NCBI GenBank assembly: GCA_014885115.2
Contig: WKLE02001556.1
Location: 1-44,523 of the forward strand
DNA: 44,523 nucleotides
Source: Asterionellopsis glacialis
Taxonomy: Eukaryota; Bacillariophyta; Plagiogrammaphyceae; Rhaphoneidales; Asterionellopsidaceae
Direction: 5' to 3'
Shown here: positions 20,900-29,603 of the stretch, piece after piece
Numbering within the stretch: the first letter of the stretch is position 1
Layout of the letters: each line of letters starts with the position of its first letter
Program-made: the position numbers and the translations under genes
The notes under the pieces: generated by a model
Seen by the model: the letters and a program-made list of their open reading frames with translations, nothing else
Told to the model about the DNA's origin: nothing
Database searches by the model: none

Positions 20900-21579
20900 T
20901 GTTGTTTGTCGATGATAGAGAGTATTTGTCGTCGCTAGAACAAGTGATTCTTTAACTTTGTTCGGCTTGTGTTGTTCTAGATAGTAGGCGTATCTGGCAG
21001 GATACCGTTTTGCTTCGGTTCCTTCTTCGCTGCTCTTTTCTTCTCTTGTGTATGTTTTCCGAATTGTGTCCTTGTTGAACTTGCAGATCGGCACACAAAT
21101 TGAGAGGAAGAAGAACGAATGAAACACCCAAAGACAGAAACGAATTGTTTCGTCACGCACACCAAAAAGATTCTGAGAATCTTGTTGTGAGTCGAGTCGG
21201 TTCTCGTCTTGTGCGTGGGATTCTCACTCGATTCGATTCAGTTCAATGCAGTACGTCATTATGATGTCATTCACTTCCTAAATTGAACCTTATATGGGCC
21301 GTTTTGAGTGTTTTTCATTGGGACAGGGGAATGCTGACGTTGTAAAGTTAGTTCAAGGTGGTGTCAGGTGGGATTGAATTGCCCCCTTCATTTTTGTCTC
21401 TTTGTTCTTCTCTCGCTACATCGTTGTTTTCGCTCTCTCTCGAGAGAGGGTTTTCTTCATTGGTGGTAGACACAGAGTGTGCTTTTGTTCTTTGCTACTG
21501 CGAAATATCATTCACAAAAGAAGCGCTGCAAGATTTCGAGACCAAAGGTAAACAAAAGTACCATTCAACACCACACACG
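20900..21579. promoter_or_regulatory. Bidirectional upstream region of the ITPase and CREST-like genes
   Basis: 680 bases between divergent start codons. Open frames running through it on both strands begin only with GTG and are extensions of the two flanking genes, so I treat it as promoter and leaders. A CT-rich tract with a CTCTCTCGAGAGAG palindrome lies at about 21433-21449, 130 bases before the ATG at 21580. Confidence 0.5.
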
Positions 21580-22404
21580 ATGAAGTTGCCCATTTCATTT
21601 CAACTAGTTCTTGGAGCTTTCCTTGTAGCATCTTATTACCCTTCTTCGATAGATGCCTTTGTCGTTCGTCCACCTTTAGGTCTACAGATACCGGTATCAT
21701 TCTCACCACAGACAAAGAACTTGGGGTTGCTTCATCAAAAACAAAAGGAACAACACCGTCGTCATATTAATGTGGAACCATTGCATCAATCAAATAATAA
21801 CAATAATAATGATACATTTGCTTTTGAATTAGGAGGAGGAATAGGAGGAGGATCAGAAGCTTTTTCCAATGGATTAGCATCTGTATTAACACCATGGGAA
21901 GAATTTTTAAATGATTCTACGGATGGGTATGCTTTAACATATGCAGATGTATCACCTGTAACTGAATCTACGCCAGTTGGGGTTGGATTCTTAGCAACTA
22001 ATGTAGCCTATGCATTAACGGGATTGTTATTAACGATTCACGGTGATATGTTTTTTGGATTCCTAACTGAAATTGCAGGTATTGTTAGTTTTTGGTACCA
22101 TTATGCACAATTAAAACACGGACAATTAAACCAACAACCTGTTAAATTGGCATTGATGGTCGATTATATGACGGCGGGTGCAGCATTGATGTGTACAGGA
22201 TTTTATCTGGTAACCTTTCCACAAGGGTTTCAACAAATTCCAGTGGAAGCATTAATCACAGGTATTGCAGCTGTTACATCCTTAGGATTATGCTGGGTAT
22301 GGGAGGTTGGATATTCATATTTATTTTGGCATTCCTTATGGCATTTGTTTAGTGCCTATGCAGGATATGTTGTTGGACAAGCACATATTGCAGCCACGAT
22401 GTAA
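21580..22404 (+). CDS. Predicted plastid membrane protein with CREST-superfamily hydrolase residues
   Basis: The chosen start is the first ATG in frame (21580); the frame extends upstream only with GTG. The 274-residue protein begins with a signal peptide (LVLGAFLVASYY) followed by IDAFVVRPP, an ASAF-like motif with Phe27, and then about 100 residues of transit-like and Asn/Gly-rich sequence. The rest has about five hydrophobic helices: 133-155, 157-177, 190-213, 222-243 and 247-268. In them I see Ser170-x3-His174 (SFWYH), Asp195 (LMVDYM) and His251-x3-His255 (HSLWH), the arrangement of metal-binding residues that defines the CREST superfamily (alkaline ceramidases, PAQR receptors, Per1, TMEM8). 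CREST proteins usually have seven helices, so this one is short. If active it would hydrolyse an amide or ester bond in a plastid-associated lipid (inference). The alternative is an unrelated plastid membrane protein with chance residues. Confidence 0.75.
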   Translation: MKLPISFQLVLGAFLVASYYPSSIDAFVVRPPLGLQIPVSFSPQTKNLGLLHQKQKEQHRRHINVEPLHQSNNNNNNDTFAFELGGGIGGGSEAFSNGLASVLTPWEEFLNDSTDGYALTYADVSPVTESTPVGVGFLATNVAYALTGLLLTIHGDMFFGFLTEIAGIVSFWYHYAQLKHGQLNQQPVKLALMVDYMTAGAALMCTGFYLVTFPQGFQQIPVEALITGIAAVTSLGLCWVWEVGYSYLFWHSLWHLFSAYAGYVVGQAHIAATM

Positions 22405-22762
22405 AAAAAACTAAAAACATAATGGTGTCCATAAAAATTGGTGCAAGGGTGTGGATTACGTGACGTTAATTTTTGATAGGCTCGTCTGATATTAGGTTAA
22501 GCGTAGAAATGTAAAATTATTAATTTAAAACGATAATGCTTCTTCTTAAAATGCACATCAAGGTTTTATTCAACAGTTATGGATAGATATTGGATTTTAT
22601 ATGTCTGTTGTCATTATCAGTTTCAAAAATTGTACCGCAACTTTGAATTTCATCCTAACTAGTTCTTGCCCACCCATGTTTGAATAAAATTCCTGGACTT
22701 TTCATTCACACCAAGGACAAAAATAATGCCAAGACATCAAAATTGGAGTATGCTCTAGTTTG
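22405..22762. other. Short intergenic stretch
   Basis: 358 AT-rich bases between two convergent genes. Nothing further seen. Confidence 0.5.
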
Positions 22763-22906
22763 TTATTCCTTTTTTTCTTCTGCCGTTCGTTTTTCACGTT
22801 GTTCGTCTTCCGAACTGACAGCGAGTAATTGTTGGATCACAATTATGAATGGAAGAATAAATATGCACAATCCAACGAATTTCAACAATTCTTCTTGACC
22901 CAACAT
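22763..22906 (-). CDS. Putative 47-residue single-pass membrane protein
   Basis: From the ATG at 22904-22906 the frame encodes 47 residues: a short N-terminus (MLGQEELLKF), one clear membrane helix (VGLCIFILPFIIVIQQLLAV) and a charged tail (SSEDEQREKRTAEEKKE). This layout, a tail-anchored-like or small accessory subunit with a strongly charged cytosolic or matrix end, is typical of real small membrane proteins and unlikely by chance in this AT-rich DNA. The frame continues upstream without ATG, so an additional exon cannot be excluded. I cannot assign it to a known complex. Confidence 0.45.
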   Translation of the reverse strand: MLGQEELLKFVGLCIFILPFIIVIQQLLAVSSEDEQREKRTAEEKKE

Positions 22907-23631
22907 TTTCAACAGTGAGATGCTTGCTTTGTGGTTATGTAAAAGGTTTTTTTTCCAAGCCAAAATGGTGTTTCTCGATGTATTAATTAGTAGTTTTTAG
23001 AGAGTTCCGAAGTTGTTTTTATTCTACTCCTTTCTTAACGCCTTTATTGAGCGTCACTTCGTTGTCTCACCTCTGCGGTTGATTCTGATCGGAGAGGGCG
23101 TCGTGTCATGGGCGTAATGTGCTCACCGTGTAAGGGGTCTTGTAGATCGCATTGGCAGACTCTGGAGGTGAAGAGTCGGCCAGACGGCCCAATACGATAA
23201 GCCCGAAAAGAAAATCTCCCTCTACAGTCTACGAAGTCCTCTAGAGAGAGAGGAATTACGAAGTTACAACATAATAATATGATCCCAAATACCTAGAAAC
23301 TTTATGTTTAGACCAGGGATATAAAGAGGAATGTTTCACAATGTTACAAGAAAATGGGACAAGAAGAAACAAAAAAAATGAAATACATTCTGTGCAGTGC
23401 TTTCAATTGATTAGTGACGACTACTTTAATCCATACAAAATTTCAGTCTGAAAAGTAGAGTTACTTGGGACTCATGTTGTGTGTTTACAGAAGAAAAAGC
23501 TGTGTTGTCTAAGACATGTGCAATTATGCAGCCTACACAGTAATAAATAAGATTATTTTTATACAATTTAGAACTTCATACAGCAACACGTGGACCCACC
23601 AATGAATCATTATTATTTTCCTCTTGATTTT
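22907..23631. other. Intergenic region
   Basis: No supported gene. A patch at about 23060-23200 is richer in G and C than its surroundings and carries no frame I trust. CCTCTAGAGAGAGAGG lies at about 23230, another CTCTAGAG palindrome. Confidence 0.4.
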
Positions 23632-25224
23632 TCAAAAACGAAAACCAGAACGGCCGGTACTTTTACTCCTTTTGCTCCGTGTCCGCATTTTCTCTCTCAT
23701 GCGTCCTCGCGCCTCTGCTATCTTGTGCGGTTTATTAGAAGTAGGTGCACAAGGTGACTTACAAATAGCATCCATAGAAAACATCTGATTTGTAGGTTCA
23801 AACATAGATATATCGCTCACCATTGTTTTCATTTCCCAATTTTCTTCCACCGGGAACTCAAAGACAACGTATCTGTCAGTGTTAGGGTCGATATTCACAG
23901 GAGAAACAATTGTTTCTTCAAATCCACCACGTGAATATCTATCACCAAAAGGACCACGGCTAGCGGGTGTTTGAATACCCCCTGTATTTCTTGATGGAGA
24001 TCGCACCCATTCAATGTAATCCAGTTGAGCTGGAGTTAGAACTTCTTCTGGTTCCTCCTGTCTTTTTCTTGTTTCTTCTGACACACGTGTAGTGCATTCT
24101 GAAGAGCGTTCGCTGCGCTTCGAGTATTGAGTCGTTGTCCCTGTAGCACCAGTTCCATATGTTGGACTTGTACAGAGCGGTATAGGCTCATCTAGATCAT
24201 TGTAGTAGTCTTGTTCATGGTAGATATGAACTGGTTCCCGACTTTTCCGTGCAGGTACTGCAGGACTTTTTGTGTGAGCATGCGAATTATTACTTGGCTT
24301 GCGAGAGTTTCTCTTGAACATGCTGGCGAACTTATGCCTAGGCCTATTTCCGTAAGTAGGATCATAGTCATCTGGAGCAAGTTCACGAAGTGGTGATGGT
24401 GTTTCTCTGCTCTTGGCTTGTTCCGGCGATCTAGATTCTGGTTTCCTCATGTTTTTCGGGGAAAGACTACGAATTATTTTTGAAGCCGCTGCAAAGCCAC
24501 TGCTTGAACCGGCACCTAAAGCTTTGCTCCTCGGACTCAAACCTGAATAATCTTTCCTCGACTTTTTAACATATTCATCTCGTCTTCTTTTGTATTCTTG
24601 TCTTTCCTGGTCATACGTTGGAGGTTTGTACCATGTCGTTTCGCGAGTCATTCGATGATAGTAGTAGGTTTTGCCAGTGCCTTCGTCAACAGCTGATCTC
24701 CATGTTGGTTTTTCAATTGCTTGGAAGCCTGCATCATTCAGAAGATGTTTATTTTCAGGTTGTTTTAGAAAATCATCATCTCCACCAAGATATTCTCTCC
24801 AAGAGGAAGCTGCTGAACATGCAGCAAAACTAGCCAAGCTATGACCGGCACCACGTTGGTTATGACCTCGTACGTTTTGGTATTGCCGTGGTTGTTGTCG
24901 TTGTTGCCTATGAGGATTCGACTTTGACGAGGAAAATGGTGGAGGAGCTGGAGGAGCGCAGGAGTATACACTACAGCCACCATCATCATATTCCTCTAAT
25001 GCCATTTGATATGCTTGCCATTCCTTATCAAAGTTAGGTGGTTTTTTCCATGTTGTCTTGCGTGTCTTACGATCGTAATAGTAAGGTTTATTCCGTTCTG
25101 TACAGTATGCAAATGAATACCTCGGCTTTTCTGGTTTACCACGTGTGGAAATCCCAAGAAGCTCTGACAAGCCATCCGATAGAGATCGCATCCGTGGTAC
25201 GGACTTTGATCGAGTTATCGGCAT
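23632..25224 (-). CDS. Protein with two WW domains, one lacking its first tryptophan
   Basis: A 530-residue single-exon frame from the ATG at 25222-25224. Two WW modules are visible. The first (about residues 34-64) has PYYYDRKTRKTTWKKP with Trp59 and Pro62, but the position of the first tryptophan, 23 residues earlier, is Tyr36. The second (about 173-203) is complete: Trp175, TGKTYYYHRMTRETTW with Trp198, and Pro201. Between them lie a proline run (PPAPPPF), a Gln/Arg/His-rich part and an Ala/Cys segment (SLASFAACSAASSW). The C-terminal half is disordered, with many Ser-Pro sites and RKS motifs, and the extreme C-terminus is very basic (RMREKMRTRSKRSKSTGRSGFRF). WW domains bind Pro-rich ligands, so an adaptor role is likely. 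It resembles the 8495-9448 protein in having one intact and one damaged WW domain, but otherwise the sequences differ. Confidence 0.85.
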   Translation of the reverse strand: MPITRSKSVPRMRSLSDGLSELLGISTRGKPEKPRYSFAYCTERNKPYYYDRKTRKTTWKKPPNFDKEWQAYQMALEEYDDGGCSVYSCAPPAPPPFSSSKSNPHRQQRQQPRQYQNVRGHNQRGAGHSLASFAACSAASSWREYLGGDDDFLKQPENKHLLNDAGFQAIEKPTWRSAVDEGTGKTYYYHRMTRETTWYKPPTYDQERQEYKRRRDEYVKKSRKDYSGLSPRSKALGAGSSSGFAAASKIIRSLSPKNMRKPESRSPEQAKSRETPSPLRELAPDDYDPTYGNRPRHKFASMFKRNSRKPSNNSHAHTKSPAVPARKSREPVHIYHEQDYYNDLDEPIPLCTSPTYGTGATGTTTQYSKRSERSSECTTRVSEETRKRQEEPEEVLTPAQLDYIEWVRSPSRNTGGIQTPASRGPFGDRYSRGGFEETIVSPVNIDPNTDRYVVFEFPVEENWEMKTMVSDISMFEPTNQMFSMDAICKSPCAPTSNKPHKIAEARGRMREKMRTRSKRSKSTGRSGFRF

Positions 25225-26222
25225 CGTTATCTGTATCTATCTTGTAATCTCACTAAGGTGTTATCATTGAGCGCCTCTCACTACACTGCCAGGTGCGGAT
25301 GGTGCCTGCAAACAAGAGAAGGAAAAGGTTGATCGATCCTCTCAGTATTCTGGTGAAGTGAATGCATGCACATACAATTTTTTCCCCACTGCGAGTCTTC
25401 CCACTTAATCTGATGTCGCATATAGAAAAATACAGTATTGAAAGATGAGGCAGGTCTGAAAAGTAACAGCTAGAGCAAGGGACTTTTGTGTTATAACAGA
25501 AAACTTTTTTGGTATGCGCCTAGGGACTAAATAATATCCTGCATACGTAGAAAGCTTCCTATTAAAAAACAACGGTCAGTTCAATCTAATATTTTTAGTA
25601 TGCTTTTTGATAAGAAGTGACTATGTTCTTTTTGTACATGTTTAAATATATATCAAATGTATTTATAAATGTTACGTTTGATCTTGAATACACTTAGTTT
25701 CAACAATATGATACTAAGAGAACTCAAATTTTCGAATTCCTATAATAATATATAGAAATACCGTTTTGGACAGTACTGAAAAACTAACCGTTGCCGGTGA
25801 AGCACCGACCATAGGTCTTTTCTACTACTGAAAATGAATATTCGGTACATTCAATGTCTGGGACGTAAATTAATACCAGAATGAGATTTGTTTTTGGCGA
25901 TCGTGATGGCTCGCTGTTTTCTCGACCACATGCGATGGCCTGGATGCATGTTCTCTTGAATGGAGGGGGTGCCTGTACAGAACGAATAGGAGTGATCTCC
26001 GGAAGGGGACAGAGACTGACCGCCTGACCACTAGCCAAGAGGGCGCGATGGAGCGAATGACAGAAGCCAGCTCATTAATCTTTACCTTTTTTGTTGCTAC
26101 TTTCCAACACTCCTTCTAACTTTTCATCTCAATGCGACAAGAGCAGATAACAAAATCGATAAGAAACATATTATAATTCAATAGCATTCCACGGGAGTTA
26201 GAAAGCAAAAGAACCAATTGAA
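25225..26222. other. Intergenic region
   Basis: About 1 kb between the divergent genes at 25224 and 26223. I see no gene; the minus-strand open frame at 25784-26038 has no features. It probably contains both promoters. Confidence 0.5.
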
Positions 26223-26615
26223 ATGGCACCAAAGTGGAACAAAGAACCAATCCAGATCAAGTAAGTAGAAGGGAAGGCGATCCCATTTTTTGGATTATCT
26301 GTGCTACCAACGACCTACATCTTTCCCGCTCGCTTCACACATCCATCTATCGTTCTTCTCTAACACCTTATTCTGCCGTTGCTTTTCCCTTACCTTAATG
26401 TTCATGCTATGGTGGTTTAACGTACCGAAAGACGTGCAGCGTTCCGACGAACTGGTCCCTCAGCATTGATCAATATTGCAGTTGCATCAGCTGTTGGGGT
26501 TGTGTCGGGGTATTATATCTTCGGGATTCCACTGAGAGATCACTGGGCAGAGGAGAATGCACGTTTGGCAGCAGAAGGCCAGGCAACAACTGCACAGTCG
26601 TCCAACCAAAAATAA
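26223..26615 (+). CDS. Two-exon small single-pass membrane protein (73 residues)
   Basis: Exon 1 (26223-26260) encodes MAPKWNKEPIQI plus two bases and ends at a consensus donor GTAAGT. Exon 2 (26432-26615) begins after an AAAG acceptor and continues in frame as K, then RAAFRTGPSALIN, to a stop at 26613-26615. The 171-bp intron contains stops in all the relevant positions, so splicing is needed. The joined protein is 73 residues with a basic start, one helix (about residues 22-42, INIAVASAVGVVSGYYIFGI), then PLRDHWAEENARLAAEG and a polar tail. The layout is that of a small mitochondrial inner-membrane assembly factor or accessory subunit; the Y..FGIPL and EE-rich sequence after the helix loosely recalls SMIM20/MITRAC7, but the similarity is too weak to name it. 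Confidence in the gene is higher than in any function. Confidence 0.7.
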
Positions 26616-27626
26616 AATAGATGCATTGAGTTAAAAGTTACAAGAATAACGAAAATCATTTAATAGCATCTTAAAAGTAGCTTAAGTTGTCTTTTCATTA
26701 TCTTTCCCCGCCTCCCTCCAATAGAGTATCATCTCAAAACAACGTAAAGTTATACAAAAAATGAAATTTGACTGATTTACTTTTTAAGTCTATATTACTA
26801 GCTTATTCTTATGCAGACAATAATTGCAAACTCAAACAAAGAAAAACTGTAAATAAAAATGCCATTCTAAGCATCCCCGCAATACAGATACGATTTCAAA
26901 TGATAAACAACACAGGAGGTACAAAGTACGAATATTTGTTGAAGAAAATAATGTTACGAGCTTTCGACTCTCCCCAACAGTCGTGAGTTCTTTGTGGGGT
27001 GATTCCTAAAGTAGCTCGGCTAAATTGTTCTTGGCTGAACCAATGGCAGAGATATATGTATGTCCATGGTGTCATTCAACATATAGTTGAAATAACACGG
27101 ACAATTTCTCCATGGCAGAATGGCAGCCGTACAAACACAAGACAACACAAAATAAACACATACGATAGTGCAAGGACCAAACAATATCATTGCTCTTCCG
27201 GTATCTCGATGCTTGATTTCATTCTTCTTCAAACTTGAACCTTTTCTTTTTTATGCGTCCGAAGGATCAATTGGAAATTTTGCACTCAACATGCCCATAG
27301 GCATTCATGCAAGAAAGGTTCGAAACCTATTCGTCATTCGCAAAAAAAATACAGATCTCCTTTGAGCCGCGTCAGAAGATAGTTGCTTTTTTCTTTTCCT
27401 TTCATTTTAAGTTCTGTGTATCAGATACGAGGAGGAGGTAAAGGTTCGATAAAATTGAAGTATTGTGGTGAGGAATGGGGGATTTTCAGATAGTTAATAT
27501 CATGGTGTGTAGTCAAACTGGTAATACCCAACAAAAACAAAAGATAGTTGCGACTAATGTTTGTTCCCTTCAGAGAATACAAACCAAAAAACTTTCCAAC
27601 ACGGTATTTTTGTTCGGACAGGTAAA

Positions 27627-27905
27627 ACAGAATAATCATCATTAGGGTTTGGGAGTTCGTTGGGTATTTTTATCGTTTACAAAAAGAATTATATTGGTGT
27701 CTTCTCATGTACTTTTTACTCTCATATAATACATGCATCAATTGTTTGTCTCGTCACGGATTGGTCCGATAGAGCTAATAATAAAATGAATAATCATAGA
27801 GCTATACACAGAATCAATATATAAAACAAAAGGTTTTTTTCACAAACAAACGTACCATACCAAAACACAACAGGGATCTTTTCTTCGAATGTGGATTGTT
27901 ATCTA
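27627..27905 (+). repeat. Diverged direct repeat, copy A
   Basis: Shares with copy B (28313-28710), in the same order, the words AAAACAGAAT, TTGGTG, CTCATGT, CTCTCATATAA, CATGCAT, TCCGA, AATCAT, CAAACGTACCA and ATGTGGATTGTT. The intervals between them differ by small insertions, with a larger one in copy B before CAAACGTACCA. It is probably an old tandem duplication with about 690-800 bases between copies. Confidence 0.6.
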
Positions 27906-28312
27906 TTATCGCGATGTAGATACGTTCAAATAGTACTCAATTCAATCACGAAGGCATCTTTGGGGTCGTCCACAACCCTTCCTCTCAAGACATCATCTTA
28001 AACTGCTTCGGGTGTGCTCCTCGTTTTGAATTGTATTGAAGTACCGACCGTAGTGTGACAAGAGAGAGAGAGATGACAGATGTGTGGCGGATGGAGGGTT
28101 TGAAAATTTCTTAGGATAGGATTTTCGCACGAAAACGCGCGTTTCCATGTGGCTGTCGTGCACATAGATTTTGAGTCACACCCCTTTTTTCAGACAAGAG
28201 AGCACGACACTGACGCATATCCCTGTCACGATCGATCAAAGGACATGGAGAGAAACGGAATGAGAGATGTGCTTGATGGTAATTAGATGCAGTTTTTAAA
28301 ATGTCAAAAGGA

Positions 28313-28710
28313 AAAACAGAATGATACGACAAATTATTTCTTTACTTTCTTTCGCAAGAAGTAGAAATACAAAATTGAACGAGGGGATATCTTGGTGACA
28401 CATAATCATCTCATGTTCTCGATGAGAATTTTCCCTTTTTTGGGGGGTCCTTTTTCGCTCTCATATAAGCCATGCATAAATTTTGTTTGACTCGGTCACA
28501 GATTAGTCCGACAAATAAATTACAAAACTATTAATCATCGAGCGATATCACATATAGCACATAATTATGATATGATGTCGAAAGAAGATGCAGAACACCA
28601 AATGACATGCTTACAAACCGAAGGATCAAAAGCGATCAACAAATTCTCAAACGTACCAACAAAAACGACCCAGAAAACATTTGACTGCAAATGAAATGTG
28701 GATTGTTGAT
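28313..28710 (+). repeat. Diverged direct repeat, copy B
   Basis: The second copy of the segment described at 27627-27905. It is longer because of insertions, including about 65 bases containing an open frame that starts ATGTCGAAAGAAGATGC at 28575. The shared blocks lie in the same order and orientation. Confidence 0.6.
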
Positions 28711-28926
28711 CTTTCTCTAGAAAACCAATATGAATTCTATCATGGACGTGTGCTTGTTTTCTCTTCCACGACGCCTCCCCTCCAATATACTGAGGGCATT
28801 TCTGTTGGATGTGATCTCTCTCCAAGCACTTTAAGGGATAAAGATTTCTGTGGCGGCGATAGCTTCCTACAAATTTCGAAGAATTTCTCTGAAAACTTGA
28901 GAAGCCGAGAACATATAAAAATCTAA
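28572..28926 (+). pseudogene. Possible coding remnant in two frames
   Basis: A short frame from 28572 reads MMSKEDAEHQMTCLQTEGSK and continues to a TGA at about 28692. A second plus-strand frame then runs from an ATG at about 28696 (MWIVDLSLENQYEFYHGRVL) to a stop at 28926. Both have protein-like composition and could be one gene broken by a frameshift, or two exons. No domain is recognised, and a longer minus-strand frame covers the same bases, so this is tentative. Confidence 0.25.
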
Positions 28927-29603
28927 ACATGGTGTCAATCTTTTAGAATCACATTTTCCCGCGCACGTATCGCGCAATGATCGATTTTCAACCTCTCGGA
29001 AAACAGCAAGGTGGAGAGCGTGCACGTGCATGTGGGCAAGAGTTTGCGGTTGTGCGTGGGCTGGGTGCGTTGAACTAAATTTGCTTAATTTTCTTTAAAT
29101 CATCTTTCTGTATCCGTGAAAACACACCCACGTCTGTTTGTACCTTGAAGTAAACTTGAGCCAATTAAATCTTTTGTTTCAATTAATTTCGTGTTTTTGA
29201 TTTGCGAGGTTTCTTGTAAAAATAAATGGTGAGCACTAAATAATAGTGAAGATAGTATTATTGAGGCCTGTCATGAATAAAGTAGCCCATTCATGCAATT
29301 CTAAAACAGCATCCTAGGAAATATGATTTTTCAATATTTTATAGTCCATAGTTTGTGTTCTTAGCCTTCATCTTTTCAGCATGATTGATGAAAAAAAAAC
29401 AGATTTTGCAATACTCTAACGGTGTGTCAATTATAATATTACCATGACCAACTAAGAATATGTTGTGTATTTTAGAGATCATCATTATTATCATTAGCGA
29501 TGTCATGCAACGGTTTCATATCACCACCACTTTGTATTTTTTTCAATTTTTTGTCTTAAAAAATAACCGTGCAGCAACATAGAGCAGCACAGTATACCGG
29601 ATT

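Larger units (their letters stand above)
26616..29603. other. Long gene-poor region with a diverged direct repeat
   Basis: Three kilobases without a firmly supported gene. It contains two diverged copies of a segment of roughly 280-400 bases (27627-27905 and 28313-28710, annotated separately) and a possible short coding remnant at 28572-28926. The remainder is AT-rich with GA tracts (about 28060) and no recognisable RNA gene. Confidence 0.5.

Noticed and set aside
20900..21160. Longer N-terminus for the ITP pyrophosphatase
   Set aside because: The frame is open to 21160 but starts with GTG and contains no ATG before 20899; the ATG at 20899 gives a sensible signal peptide and ASAF-like motif.
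21358..21579. Longer N-terminus for the CREST-like protein
   Set aside because: The upstream extension begins with GTG and has no ATG; the ATG at 21580 starts a good signal peptide.
27308..27328. tRNA-like T-arm (GGTTCGAAACC)
   Set aside because: The word is a chance palindrome; no acceptor, D or anticodon stems can be drawn around it.
28565..28930. 121-residue minus-strand frame
   Set aside because: Irregular composition rich in Phe, His and Cys; it overlaps plus-strand segments that look at least as protein-like, and no domain is seen.
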